This document shows, in pieces, positions 27,148-37,957 of a stretch of 64,000 nucleotides of DNA. Under the pieces are notes generated by a model. The model was not told the origin of the DNA. It was given only the letters and a program-made list of their open reading frames with translations, and did no database searches. A program made the translations under genes and the position numbers. Origin of the DNA: Flavobacterium sp. 140616W15 (GTDB lineage: Bacteria; Bacteroidota; Bacteroidia; Flavobacteriales; Flavobacteriaceae); contig NZ_CP033068.1 in NCBI RefSeq assembly GCF_003668995.1, positions 2,418,001 through 2,482,000 of the forward strand. Reading direction: 5' to 3'. Position 1 is the stretch's first letter, and every line of letters begins with the position of its first letter.

Positions 27148-28485
27148 CTAATTTTCATTCTTCCAATTCAATCTATCTTGCTGATTGTATTGCCAAGGCG
27201 CCCCATTATTTTCAATATTTGTCATCATTGCATTTAAAGGCATTGGCGCAGCACTTTGCTCCATAACCAAATAACGACGCATATCCATAATAATTGATAA
27301 TGGACTAATATTTACTGGACATTCTTCAACACATGCATTACAAGATGTACATGCCCACAATTCTTCAGGAGTTATATAATCATTTAATAATGACTTGTTA
27401 TCTGGAACAAAAACTCCTTTATTAGCATCTATATTATTACCTACTTCTTGCAAACGATCTCTTGTATCCATCATAATTTTACGAGGAGACAATTTTTTTC
27501 CTGTTTGGTTTGCAGGACAAGCTGAAGTACAACGACCACATTCTGTACACGTATATGCATTTAATAACTGTACCCAATTCAAGTCCTGAACATCGCTCGC
27601 ACCAAACTTACTAGGAGTGGCATTTTCATCTACTGGAGCAGCTGCAAATGGATCAGCATTAGGATCCATCATCAATTTAACCTCTTTTGTAACCGACTCT
27701 AAATTATCGAACTGACCTTCTGGATTCAAATTAGCAAAATACGTATTTGGGAAAGCCAATAAAATATGTAAATGTTTTGAGAAATATAAGTAATTCATAA
27801 AAATAAGAATACCTATAATATGCAACCACCAAAATGCTTCACATAACAGCATCACCAACTCATTAGACATCCCGTTAAAAATTGGCGCTATAAACTGACT
27901 TACAGGAAAACTACCTGCTTTATGAAAGTGCGAAAATCCTCCTGGAACATTTTGCAAATGCAAATCAGAAGCATTCATCAACAAGAATAATGTCATTAAT
28001 ATTACCTCAAAATACAAGATATAATTTGCATCATTTTTTGGGAACCCATTTAAATCTGGATTAATAAAACGCTTCAATCGAATAACGTTTCTTCGTATCC
28101 AGAAAACTATTACTGCTACCAAAACCAATAAAGCTAATATTTCAAAAGAACCTATTAGTACATCATATACTGGACCTAAATAGGGTGCAAAAACTCTATG
28201 CGTACCAAATAAACCATCGATGATAATTTCGAGTAATTCGATATTTATGATAATAAAACCAACATAAACAACAATATGCAATACTCCTGCAATTGGTCTT
28301 TTTACCATTTTAGACTGACCTAGAGCAATCATAGCCATGTTTCTCCAACGTGCTTTTGGATTGTCTTTACGATTTACATCTACTCCTAAGTTTATGTTTC
28401 GAATAATTTTTTTCACACTTGACGCAAAAAAACCAAAACCAATAATAAGAAGAATGGCAAATAAAATATTATCTAAATAACTCAT
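27148..28485 (-). CDS. Membrane-bound (Fe-S) oxidoreductase subunit with two 4Fe-4S clusters
   Basis: 445 residues. The N-terminal half has about five membrane spans like the haem-b subunit of nitrate or heterodisulfide reductases (for example VIVFWIRRNVI and a WWLHIIGILIFMNYLYFSKHLHI helix whose His could bind haem). The C-terminal half has two ferredoxin motifs, CTECGRCTSACPANQTG and CTSCNACVEECPVN. It would pass electrons between quinones and the cytoplasmic CCG-domain partner encoded downstream. It is preceded by mlaD with a nine-base gap, so amidase-mlaD-this gene-CCG protein appear to be one unit. Confidence 0.9.
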   Translation of the reverse strand: MSYLDNILFAILLIIGFGFFASSVKKIIRNINLGVDVNRKDNPKARWRNMAMIALGQSKMVKRPIAGVLHIVVYVGFIIINIELLEIIIDGLFGTHRVFAPYLGPVYDVLIGSFEILALLVLVAVIVFWIRRNVIRLKRFINPDLNGFPKNDANYILYFEVILMTLFLLMNASDLHLQNVPGGFSHFHKAGSFPVSQFIAPIFNGMSNELVMLLCEAFWWLHIIGILIFMNYLYFSKHLHILLAFPNTYFANLNPEGQFDNLESVTKEVKLMMDPNADPFAAAPVDENATPSKFGASDVQDLNWVQLLNAYTCTECGRCTSACPANQTGKKLSPRKIMMDTRDRLQEVGNNIDANKGVFVPDNKSLLNDYITPEELWACTSCNACVEECPVNISPLSIIMDMRRYLVMEQSAAPMPLNAMMTNIENNGAPWQYNQQDRLNWKNEN

Positions 28486-28494
28486 ATTTTAAGT

Positions 28495-29454
28495 TTATTT
28501 TTTAGAAATCGAATCGTTAACTGGTGCAACGTATGGCTTGTTTTTCTTTCCAAAAAGCGAAACATTTACATAACGTGTTGGCGATAAACGTACATCTTGT
28601 AACAATAATTCTAATTCTTTAGAAGTTGCTTGCAGGTTATTATAAAGCGCTTCGTCTTTTAATAATTTACCCATTGTACCTTTACCTGAGTTTAATCCAT
28701 TCATTAAACCATCAACTTTAGCTAATGCTTGGTTTAAACTTCTAACCGTTTTACCTAGATCTGCTTTATTTAATGAATCAGACATTTTAGCAAAATTTCC
28801 AGACATTTTATTAAAGTTAGTAACAACTCCATTAATTTGTCCTTTATTAGTATCTAAAATTGAATTGATGCTTCCAGAAGCTTTATGAAATTGCTCCATT
28901 GTTTTACTTAATTCAGCTAAACTCTTTTTTAGGTCTTCCTGTCCTTTTTGATCAAGAACATTATTTAAACCTGAAACAAGTTTATCAATATTAACTAGCA
29001 TCTTCTCTACTTTGTCCTGAACTGGCGCTAATTTATCAGCCAAACCTGCTGTTAAACCAAGTTTAGTTGTTCCTTTAAATAATTGCCCCTCTACAGCAGG
29101 CTCTTTATCATTAAAGTTTGGATAAATTGCAATTTGCTTTCCTCCTATTAATCCAGGCTCATATATAGAAGCCGTACTTGATTTAGAAATAGGAAAATCA
29201 GTTTTTAATTGTAATTCAACCAACAATTTCCCAGTAGCTTCATTAATTTTAATACCATTAATTTTACCAATTGCTAATCCGTTTAAGGTAACTGGTGCAG
29301 ATGTAGCTAATCCTTCTACATTATCGTATTCAACATAAAATGTCTTGTAATCAGTAAAGAGGTCCTTGCCTTTTAAAAAGCTGTACCCCCAAATAAATAA
29401 TAAAATTGATGCAATGACTAAAATAGCCGTTTTAATTTCTCTTGTTAGTTTCAA
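28495..29454 (-). CDS. MlaD-family (MCE-domain) lipid-transport protein
   Basis: 319 residues. An N-terminal membrane anchor (IKTAILVIASILLFIWGYSFL) is followed by the MCE domain at about 40-115 (YVEYDNVEGLATSAPVTLNGLAIGKI, IYEPGLIGGKQIAIYPN) and a long helical tail (about 135-270) that may build a tunnel. It probably moves phospholipids between inner and outer membrane with an MlaE/MlaF-type ABC transporter, which is not in the window. It lies 50 bases downstream of the amidase gene. Confidence 0.9.
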   Translation of the reverse strand: MKLTREIKTAILVIASILLFIWGYSFLKGKDLFTDYKTFYVEYDNVEGLATSAPVTLNGLAIGKINGIKINEATGKLLVELQLKTDFPISKSSTASIYEPGLIGGKQIAIYPNFNDKEPAVEGQLFKGTTKLGLTAGLADKLAPVQDKVEKMLVNIDKLVSGLNNVLDQKGQEDLKKSLAELSKTMEQFHKASGSINSILDTNKGQINGVVTNFNKMSGNFAKMSDSLNKADLGKTVRSLNQALAKVDGLMNGLNSGKGTMGKLLKDEALYNNLQATSKELELLLQDVRLSPTRYVNVSLFGKKNKPYVAPVNDSISKK

Positions 29455-29504
29455 AATGTAAGTGTTTGTACAAATTTAATATAAAAATATTGAACTTGTA
29501 ATTA

Positions 29505-30659
29505 TTATTTAAGCGAGTCTTGGATACTAATTTTTTCTCCATATTTAAATGCAATCAAAAAAGCTGAGTCATAGCCCTTCTCTTTTGCTTCTTGCAAATA
29601 TTTTTTTGCTTGATTATAATCGGCTGTTTGTTGATAGGTATATTTATAAACATTATTCTCATATACTACAGAAACTCCAGTTAAGCCTTTAAAGTTTGCT
29701 GGTGCTAATGGTGTCTTTTTTATACTAGCCAAAAGTTGTACCTTATATATAGAACCATCTGAATTAGATTTTATCGTATTTTTTTGAGGAGGAGCTGTAT
29801 TGGTCGTTTTTACAGGTGTTGAATCTTTTACTGGTTTTTCAACATTTTTTGAAACGGGTCTTTCCTCAACAGGATCAGCAGAACCACTACCAAAATATTC
29901 TTTCTTATAACTTATGATAGCCCCTGCAATTGCTTTTGCATATTCATCTTGTCCGTCTTCTGAGTTTAAGATATCTCCCTCAGCTGGATTTGAAATAAAA
30001 CCTGTTTCTACTAAAACTCTTGGCATATACGCCTTGTGGAGCACCATAAAAGGAGCTTGTTTTACACCACCACCACGCAATTTTTTCCCCATTAAACCAA
30101 ATGCATCTTCGATTTTACTAGCTAATGCAATACTATAGTCTAAATATTCTTCTTGCATCAAGGTCATTCCAATCATAGATTCTGGTGAACCCGGATCAAA
30201 TCCTTCGTATTTTTGCTTGTAATCTTTCTCTAATGTAATAACCGAGTTCTCGTTTTTTGCCACCTCAAGATTAGAAGCCGCTTTATTCATACCCATTACA
30301 TAAGTTTCGGTTCCAAATGCAGCGGTATTTTTATTTGCATTACAGTGTATAGACACAAAAATACTTGAATTGGCTCTATTAGCAATGTTAGCTCTTTCGA
30401 TCAAACCTATAAATACATCTGTTTTACGAGTATATATTACATTAATATTAGGATAAGACTCTAATATTTTCCCAACCTTTAAAACTATTGACAAAGCAAT
30501 ATTTTTCTCAATACGCCCACTATAAACCGCCCCAAAATCATGATCTCCGTGTCCTGCATCTAAAGTTACTTTAAAAACATTAGATTGACTGTAGGCACAA
30601 AATGAAATTATAGTTAGAAAAAAACTAAATATTACCCTATTTTTGTTAAATATATCCAT
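29505..30659 (-). CDS. N-acetylmuramoyl-L-alanine amidase with C-terminal SPOR-like domain
   Basis: Periplasmic zinc amidase that cuts the stem peptide from peptidoglycan, usually during cell division. It has 384 residues with a signal peptide (FFLTIISFCAYSQ). The Amidase_3 domain (about 28-250) shows LDAGHGDHDFGA, the zinc Glu after RIEKNIAL, SIHCNANKN, LRGGGVKQAPFMVL and PRVLVETGFISNP. A Pro/Thr/Lys linker follows, then a SPOR-like domain (about 305-375, YKVQLLAS) that would bind denuded glycans at the septum. It diverges from lptD across 50 bases or more. Confidence 0.93.
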   Translation of the reverse strand: MDIFNKNRVIFSFFLTIISFCAYSQSNVFKVTLDAGHGDHDFGAVYSGRIEKNIALSIVLKVGKILESYPNINVIYTRKTDVFIGLIERANIANRANSSIFVSIHCNANKNTAAFGTETYVMGMNKAASNLEVAKNENSVITLEKDYKQKYEGFDPGSPESMIGMTLMQEEYLDYSIALASKIEDAFGLMGKKLRGGGVKQAPFMVLHKAYMPRVLVETGFISNPAEGDILNSEDGQDEYAKAIAGAIISYKKEYFGSGSADPVEERPVSKNVEKPVKDSTPVKTTNTAPPQKNTIKSNSDGSIYKVQLLASIKKTPLAPANFKGLTGVSVVYENNVYKYTYQQTADYNQAKKYLQEAKEKGYDSAFLIAFKYGEKISIQDSLK

Positions 30660-30793
30660 ATAATCTAAAAGTTAATTTTAATAAAATACAACTACTATAA
30701 TTTTTTTAATTGATTATTTTTGACAAAAAATTATATGTAAGTTTGACATGTCAAAAAACAAGCCATATTTTTACAAAAATAGTATTTAAACCT

Positions 30794-33445
30794 TTGCATA
30801 CAAACTTATTTAATATCGTTTTATTATCATTTTTCCTAACATTAGGATGTGGTAATATATATTCACAAGACACGAACAAAAAAAAGAAAGCTATAAACGC
30901 TAGTATACAGCCAGATAGCATAAAAACTACAACTATAGACTCCGTAAAGGTCGATAGCATAAAACCAAAAAAAGCTTTTTTGGATGGCAAAGTAAGATAC
31001 AAAGCCAAAGATTATGCTAAGATTGACCAAAAAAGAAAGCTTATTACCTTATATAATGAAGCGGAGTTATATTACCAGGATGTTGAACTAAAATCAGGCA
31101 TCATTGTTTTAGATTACGAAAAAAACGAAGTTTATGCAGGTCGTCTCAAAGATTCGGCAGGTGTTTATACTCAGTATCCCAATTTTAAACAAGGAGCAAG
31201 CGCCGTTGAACCAGATTCAATTCGATTTAATTTTAAAACAAAAAAAGCTTTAATCTGGAACTCAAGATCAGAACAAGGCGAATTTAGAATCAAAGCCAGT
31301 ATCACTAAAAAAGAAAATGACTCTGTTTATTTCTTAAAAGGTGCCCGTTTTACAACATCAAAAGATGTTGACAACCCTGAATACTACTTTCAAACAAATA
31401 AAGTTAAATTTATTCCTGGAAAAAAAGTAATCACTGGATTAACCAATATGGTAATTGCCGATGTACCTACCCCTATTGCATTACCATTTGCTTATTTTCC
31501 TATGTCGTCTGAAAAAAGCATCTCTGGTATAATTCTACCAAGTTATAATGACTCCAACACCCGAGGATTCTCATTGCAAAACGGTGGTTATTATTTTGCT
31601 TTAAGCGATAATTATGATTTAACGGTTTTAGGTGATTATTATACAAACGGAAGTTATGCCATGCGTTTCGAATCGGCCTATGCAAAAAGATATAAATATA
31701 GAGGTAATATAAATGTTCGTTTTGAAAACTTAATATCTAGCGAAAGAGGATACCCAGACTACTCTAGACAAAACATTTACAACATTCAGTGGTCACATTC
31801 TAAGGATACAAAGTCGAGTCCGAATTCGAGTTTTTCTGCTTCGGTAAATATGGGTAGTAGTAAATATTTTAAACAATCTATTAACCAAGCTAATATTGGA
31901 TCTAACTTAAACAACACTTTAAGCTCATCTGTTTCTTATAGCAAAACTTTTAATACGCTACCACAAATACGTACATCGTTAACTGCGACACACTCTCAAA
32001 ACACACAAACCGAAGTCATTAATATGACTTTACCAACATTAGAAGCGAGTGTTGACAGAATATACCCGTTCGCAGGGAAAAACGGAGTTAAAAAAGGATT
32101 CATTAAAAACATTAACTTCCAATACAACCTAAGTGGTAAAAACAGTATCGTAACAACCGATTCTCTATTTTTCAAACCTCAAATGTTTGATGATGCAAAA
32201 ATCGGAGCTAAACACAGTATTCCGATAAGTACTAACTTTAAATTATTCAAATATTTTAGTGCAAGTACAACAGCAAATTACCAAGAAGTATGGCAAACGA
32301 AAACTATCCAAAAGTTATATGACGCAGATCAAAACAAAGTAATTGACAAAACTGTAAATGGTTTTGACGCATATAGAACCTACTCGTTTAGTTCAAGCCT
32401 TGGTACAACTATATACGGTACTTTTAATTTTGGTGAAGACAAGAAAATAAAATCGATTCGCCACGTAATGCGTCCATCCATTTCTTATGGATATACTCCT
32501 AGTTTCGATAAATATTACGATACCTACTCTGCTGATGCAACAGGAGCTACGATGAAAGAATACAGCCGTTTTGAAGGAGGTATTTTTGGAGCACCAGGTA
32601 ACAACAACTCCAATATTATAGGATTTGATTTAAGTAATACTTTTGAGGCAAAAGTTACTGATAAAGACAGTACAAAAACAGAACCTAAAAAAATAATGTT
32701 GCTTAACAATTTAAACTTCTCTACAAGTTATAATTTCAATGCTGACGGAATTACATCATTTGCATGGCAACCATTAAGAGTTAGTGGAGGAACACAGCTC
32801 CTTGAAAACAAAATGAATATTAATTTTGGAGCTACATTAAATCCATATGCAATTGATAATGCAGGAAAACAAATGAATGTTTTCAACATCGATAATGGAG
32901 GAAGCTTATTCAGAATGACTAGTGCAAATATGACATTAAACTATTCTATTTCGAATAAAGAAAAAAGTAAAAAAGACGATTCAAATAGCCAAAACACAAG
33001 AAACGGTGGTCGTGAAGATGATTTATTTGGAAGAAGCACTGATTTAAATGATCAACGTAAAAGCCAATTTGACGGCTCAGAAGAAGAGGATAATGAAATA
33101 ACTCAATTTTTCAACGCAAAACTTCCATGGGATATGACACTTGCTTACTCTCTAACATACGGAAATGCCATGAGAGAAAACAAAATCATTGGAAACTCTA
33201 TAATGATTTCTGCTAATATGGATATTACCCCAAAATGGAAAGGTGGTATCTCTACAGGATATGATTTTGTACAAAAGGGAGTTACTTTTACCCAACTTCG
33301 TTTTGAAAGAGATTTATTAAGCTGGAGAATGGATTTTAACTGGACTCCAATAGGTCCATATTCAAACTGGAATTTCTTTATCGGAATAAAATCTGGAGTT
33401 CTTAGCGACATCAAATGGAACAAAAGAAGCACTATTAACAGATAA
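30794..33445 (+). CDS. lptD: LPS-assembly protein LptD-like outer-membrane protein
   Basis: Outer-membrane barrel that inserts lipopolysaccharide at the cell surface. About 883 residues from TTG 30794. The start is uncertain: TTGs at 30710 and 30743 are in frame and would add 28 or 17 residues, but a signal peptide (NLFNIVLLSFFLTLGC) follows the 30794 start directly, and TAAGTTTG at 30738-30745 fits a -7 promoter element, which would put the two earlier codons upstream of the transcript. The N-terminal part has an OstA-like fold (VRYKAKDYAKIDQKRKLI), and PTPIALPFAYFPM marks the join to the long barrel. RidA follows 48 bases later. Confidence 0.85.
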   Translation: MHTNLFNIVLLSFFLTLGCGNIYSQDTNKKKKAINASIQPDSIKTTTIDSVKVDSIKPKKAFLDGKVRYKAKDYAKIDQKRKLITLYNEAELYYQDVELKSGIIVLDYEKNEVYAGRLKDSAGVYTQYPNFKQGASAVEPDSIRFNFKTKKALIWNSRSEQGEFRIKASITKKENDSVYFLKGARFTTSKDVDNPEYYFQTNKVKFIPGKKVITGLTNMVIADVPTPIALPFAYFPMSSEKSISGIILPSYNDSNTRGFSLQNGGYYFALSDNYDLTVLGDYYTNGSYAMRFESAYAKRYKYRGNINVRFENLISSERGYPDYSRQNIYNIQWSHSKDTKSSPNSSFSASVNMGSSKYFKQSINQANIGSNLNNTLSSSVSYSKTFNTLPQIRTSLTATHSQNTQTEVINMTLPTLEASVDRIYPFAGKNGVKKGFIKNINFQYNLSGKNSIVTTDSLFFKPQMFDDAKIGAKHSIPISTNFKLFKYFSASTTANYQEVWQTKTIQKLYDADQNKVIDKTVNGFDAYRTYSFSSSLGTTIYGTFNFGEDKKIKSIRHVMRPSISYGYTPSFDKYYDTYSADATGATMKEYSRFEGGIFGAPGNNNSNIIGFDLSNTFEAKVTDKDSTKTEPKKIMLLNNLNFSTSYNFNADGITSFAWQPLRVSGGTQLLENKMNINFGATLNPYAIDNAGKQMNVFNIDNGGSLFRMTSANMTLNYSISNKEKSKKDDSNSQNTRNGGREDDLFGRSTDLNDQRKSQFDGSEEEDNEITQFFNAKLPWDMTLAYSLTYGNAMRENKIIGNSIMISANMDITPKWKGGISTGYDFVQKGVTFTQLRFERDLLSWRMDFNWTPIGPYSNWNFFIGIKSGVLSDIKWNKRSTINR

Positions 33446-33493
33446 GCTGATTCTGCTACAAATAAAACACATTTAATATAAATTGATACAATC

Positions 33494-33874
33494 ATGAAAA
33501 AAATCATATTTACCGAAAATGCTCCAGCTCCAATTGGCCCATACAACCAAGCTGTCTTAAAGAACGACACTCTTTATGCATCTGGTCAAATTGCTATTAA
33601 TCCTCAAACAGGAGAATTAATTACAGATAATATTCTTGATGAGACCAAACAAGTAATGGAAAATATAGCTGCTATTCTTAAAGCTGCAGACATGACTTTT
33701 GAGCACATTGTAAAAGCAACTATTTTTATAATGGACATGAATAATTTTGCCGCTATCAACAGTGTATACGGTTCTTATTTTGACGAAAAAACTGCTCCTG
33801 CACGCGAAACAGTTCAAGTTGCTTGCTTACCTAAAAACGTAAATGTAGAAATTTCTATAATTGCAATACGATAA
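33494..33874 (+). CDS. ridA: RidA-family enamine/imine deaminase
   Basis: Cytoplasmic trimeric enzyme that hydrolyses reactive enamine and imine intermediates released by PLP enzymes such as threonine dehydratase. It has 126 residues, the standard length. Signatures are APAPIGPYNQAVLKND, LYASGQIAINPQTGEL, the substrate-binding Arg in APARETVQVACLPKN, and a C-terminal VEISIIAIR. It probably shares a transcript with lptD. Confidence 0.95.
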   Translation: MKKIIFTENAPAPIGPYNQAVLKNDTLYASGQIAINPQTGELITDNILDETKQVMENIAAILKAADMTFEHIVKATIFIMDMNNFAAINSVYGSYFDEKTAPARETVQVACLPKNVNVEISIIAIR

Positions 33875-34205
33875 AATTCAGGATTAATGTGCCGAAGCCT
33901 CAATGATAACTACGGCACATTATCACATCTCTACAAAAGCACATCTCTTACCTACTACTTTCCCTATCTTTTCTCTAAAGAAACACTTTAAGCCCTTTAT
34001 AAAGCTGAATCCCTATATTCATTCTATTTTTTAACCGATTCTTTTTTTTACCTAAAACAGAACGATATCTTATATATTTTTATCATGAATAACAAATCAG
34101 ATTCATGATTCCTTTATATATAAAAACAGATTGAAGTGTAATTAGAAATAAAAAAAACCGCCTCAAATAATTGAAACGGTTCGTTATAAAATTTAATATG
34201 GATTT
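33875..34205. other. Intergenic stretch without a gene
   Basis: 331 bases between the convergent ridA and mgsA genes. I find no supported reading frame. The only element seen is the mgsA terminator at 34151-34182. Confidence 0.6.
34151..34182 (-). terminator. Probable terminator of mgsA
   Basis: On the minus strand AACCGTTTCA and TGAGGCGGTT can form a 10-base stem with two G-U pairs, followed by T7. Confidence 0.65.
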
Positions 34206-34588
34206 TTACAATTCTAACGCAATAGCATTTAGTAATAATTGTGCTGAAGCTTCGTTAGTCGCCAATGGCACATTATGTACATCACAAACACGGATTAACA
34301 TATTAATATCGACTTCATGAGCATGACTTGCTAACGGATCCTTAAAAAGAAAACCATATGTGTTTTCCCTTCTGCTACTCTTGCAGCTATTTGGGCATCT
34401 CCTCCCATAGGACCTGAAAGCATTTTTCGAACTTTAAAACCAGCATTTATAGCTTTACTTCCTGTAGTTCCGGTTGCGATAAGTTTAATATTTTCCTTAA
34501 GTAGGAGTGTTTTATTTTTATTTAAAAACTGAACCATGTCTGCTTTTTTACCATCGTGGGCTATAATAGCAATCTCCATACTTTTCAT
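34206..34588 (-). pseudogene. mgsA: Methylglyoxal synthase (single-base frameshift)
   Basis: Converts dihydroxyacetone phosphate to methylglyoxal and phosphate, a bypass of lower glycolysis when phosphate is scarce. The first frame (34331-34588) gives IAIIAHDGKKADMV, ATGTTGSKAI and the phosphate-binding LSGPMGGDAQIAARVAEG, then breaks off as FFLRIR. The family's next motif, KDPLASHAHEVDI, with IRVCDVHNVPLATNEASA, follows in another frame down to the stop at 34206. One T added to the T5 run (34344-34348, A5 on the plus strand) restores a 127-residue enzyme of normal length. A sequencing error is likely. It is last in a pfkA-gap-kinase-mgsA gene row, which suits its role. Confidence 0.88.
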
Positions 34589-34594
34589 TTACTT

Positions 34595-35446
34595 TTATTT
34601 ATTAGAAATATGATATGCGATAAGTCCATCGATTGGACGTCTTAAAACATTACCTAATTGCAATTCGTATTTATCAAAAGTCTCTTGTAATTCATCTTTT
34701 AAATAGTAAGCAATTGAACCTACAAAATGAACTGGAACTTCTTTACAATTATCAAATTGTCTGATGTAATTCTTAACAAATGATTTCATCCCTTTAAAGA
34801 TGATTTTTCTGCAAAACTCAGAATCTTTGTGCTTGATTAAAAACTTAGCAAAAGTAGCCAAATATGCATTTGGATTTGGTTCTTTATATAATTTGTTTTT
34901 AATAAAATCTGGATCCATGTTGTATTCTTTTGCAAATTCAACTGCTAAATCCTGAGGCATTTTATTAAAATAATATTTTCTGATTAATTCTTTTCCAAAA
35001 ACATTACCACTACAATCATCCATTGCGATATAGCCTAATGATTGTACTTTTTGATATAATTGTTTACCATCAAAGTAACTACAATTTGACCCAGTTCCTA
35101 AGATACTAACAATAGCTTTCTCTCCTTTTGGAGTAGTTGCATATACTGCTGCATAAGTATCTTCATGAACATCAACAATTGCGTTAACGAAATATTCTTG
35201 AAAAATTTGTGATAGAGCAATTTTCATTCTATCTGTGCCACAACCTGCTCCGTAAAAGAATAAATGTGTAGCTGTATTTTTATTTTGTAATATATCAAAA
35301 CGGTCATTTAATCGACTTACGATTTCATCCCCATTAAGAATTTCAGGATTTAATCCTAAGGTTTGTGTTGTGAATAATATCTTGCCATTATCATCAATTG
35401 CTATCCAATCTGCTTTAGTAGAGCCACTATCAACTATTAATTTCAT
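34595..35446 (-). CDS. BadF/BadG-type ATPase, N-acetylglucosamine kinase-like
   Basis: ASKHA-fold sugar kinase of 283 residues. Visible motifs are the phosphate-1 loop VDSGSTKADW, the YGAGCGTDRM segment, the catalytic region with SILGTGSNCSYFDG, and FVGSIAYYLKDEL near the C-terminus. The family phosphorylates N-acetylglucosamine or related sugars derived from the cell wall or environment. It lies six bases upstream of mgsA and directly after gap, so the product probably feeds into glycolysis. Confidence 0.87.
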   Translation of the reverse strand: MKLIVDSGSTKADWIAIDDNGKILFTTQTLGLNPEILNGDEIVSRLNDRFDILQNKNTATHLFFYGAGCGTDRMKIALSQIFQEYFVNAIVDVHEDTYAAVYATTPKGEKAIVSILGTGSNCSYFDGKQLYQKVQSLGYIAMDDCSGNVFGKELIRKYYFNKMPQDLAVEFAKEYNMDPDFIKNKLYKEPNPNAYLATFAKFLIKHKDSEFCRKIIFKGMKSFVKNYIRQFDNCKEVPVHFVGSIAYYLKDELQETFDKYELQLGNVLRRPIDGLIAYHISNK

Positions 35447-35532
35447 TTTATTTTATTTAGTTTTCGGTTTAGTTTTTCATCTTACAATATTAAGTGTAAT
35501 TATTCACATTATTGAGAGTCAAACAAAATAAT

Positions 35533-35567
35533 AAAAAATCCCGCTATCTATTCAATAACGGGATTTT
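35533..35567 (-). terminator. Terminator of gap
   Basis: On the minus strand AAAATCCCG and CGGGATTTT form a stem followed by a T run, 15 bases after the gap stop codon. It suggests that the kinase/mgsA pair is separately transcribed or gets only read-through. Confidence 0.85.
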
Positions 35568-35582
35568 GAAATGTATATAAAA

Positions 35583-36599
<1,017 letters not shown>

Positions 36600-36681
36600 T
36601 TATTTATTTTTTGTTTATTCTACTTATTTTCAAAGTCTAATTTCCTCACAATAAACTTCAATTTTATTTTTATTCTAATTT

Positions 36682-37668
36682 TTATGTTGACATGATCTCA
36701 GAAACGCGTAGCAATTCTCTATCTATTTCTGATTTACCTTTAATAGCTTGCTCCAAAGGTGTTAATGATACTTTATCATTTTGCAATCCAACCATATAAT
36801 TTGATTTTCCTTCAAGCAAAGATTCTACAGCTTTTACACCTAATCTACTTGCTAGAACACGGTCAAAACATGAAGGTGAGCCTCCTCTTTGCATATGTCC
36901 TAATACAGAAACCCTAACATCATATTCTGGTAAATTAGCTTCAACGTAATCTTTTAATTCAAATACGTTTTTACCAATTTTATCTCCCTCAGCAATTACA
37001 ACAATACTTGATGATTTTCCTGAAGCCTTACTTTTTTGAAGTGATTCTAGTAATCTATCTAACCCTAAATCTTCTTCAGGAATAAGAATCTCTTCTGCTC
37101 CTGCTCCAATTCCAGCGTTAAGAGCTATATGTCCAGCATCTCTTCCCATAACCTCTACAAAAAACAGACGATTATGTGAACTTGCCGTATCACGTATTTT
37201 ATCTATACAATCTACAACTGTATTTAAAGCCGTATCATACCCTAAAGTGTGACTCGTACCAAAAATATCATTATCTATAGTTCCTGGGATTCCCATTATT
37301 GGGAAATTATATTCTGAGTTGAATAGCAAACCTCCGGTAAAACTTCCGTCACCCCCTATTACAACAAAAGCATCGATTCCTGCTTTTACAAGATTCTCAT
37401 GTGCTTTTTTTCTTCCTTCTGGAGTTTTAAATTCCAATGAGCGAGCCGATTTTAAAATCGTTCCTCCTTTATTTACAATATTATTTACACTTCGAGGTCC
37501 CATCTCTTTGAAGTCCCCTTCAATCATTCCTTGGTAGCCTCTATAAATTCCGATACATTCGATGTTATGATATGCACAAGTTCGAACTACTGATCGAATA
37601 GCTGCATTCATTCCTGGTGAATCTCCTCCTGATGTAAGAACACCAACTTTTTTTATTGTTTTTGGCAT
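36682..37668 (-). CDS. pfkA: ATP-dependent 6-phosphofructokinase
   Basis: Commits fructose 6-phosphate to glycolysis. It has 328 residues. Motifs are the ATP-binding VLTSGGDSPGMNAAIR, YRGYQGMIEG, the VIGGDGSFTGG loop, the catalytic GIPGTIDNDI, MGRDAGHIALNAG and GHMQRGGSPSCFDR. Residues for ATP rather than pyrophosphate use (Gly in GGDGS) are present. It starts the glycolytic gene row. The upstream region holds CAAACGTTTTCG at about 37755, similar to the palindrome near susC. Confidence 0.97.
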   Translation of the reverse strand: MPKTIKKVGVLTSGGDSPGMNAAIRSVVRTCAYHNIECIGIYRGYQGMIEGDFKEMGPRSVNNIVNKGGTILKSARSLEFKTPEGRKKAHENLVKAGIDAFVVIGGDGSFTGGLLFNSEYNFPIMGIPGTIDNDIFGTSHTLGYDTALNTVVDCIDKIRDTASSHNRLFFVEVMGRDAGHIALNAGIGAGAEEILIPEEDLGLDRLLESLQKSKASGKSSSIVVIAEGDKIGKNVFELKDYVEANLPEYDVRVSVLGHMQRGGSPSCFDRVLASRLGVKAVESLLEGKSNYMVGLQNDKVSLTPLEQAIKGKSEIDRELLRVSEIMST

Positions 37669-37957
37669 TATTTAAGTATTAAAGTGTAAAATTAACAAAC
37701 ATTCACCACTATTCGGGCTATATTTATAATAAGTTAATAGAATATGTTAAATTCAAACGTTTTCGTTAATAAGTTTTCGGATACTAAAAAAAATCAATAA
37801 AATAAAAAAAGTCATTTATTTTAATTAATAATTTAAAAATAACAATACTTGACTGAAGTGTTAAAAATTTGAATACAATCAAATTTAAAGATAAGAAAAT
37901 TAAGAGGGGTAAAAAAAAGATTAACAAAACTAAAACACATTAACACATGTAAGTTTA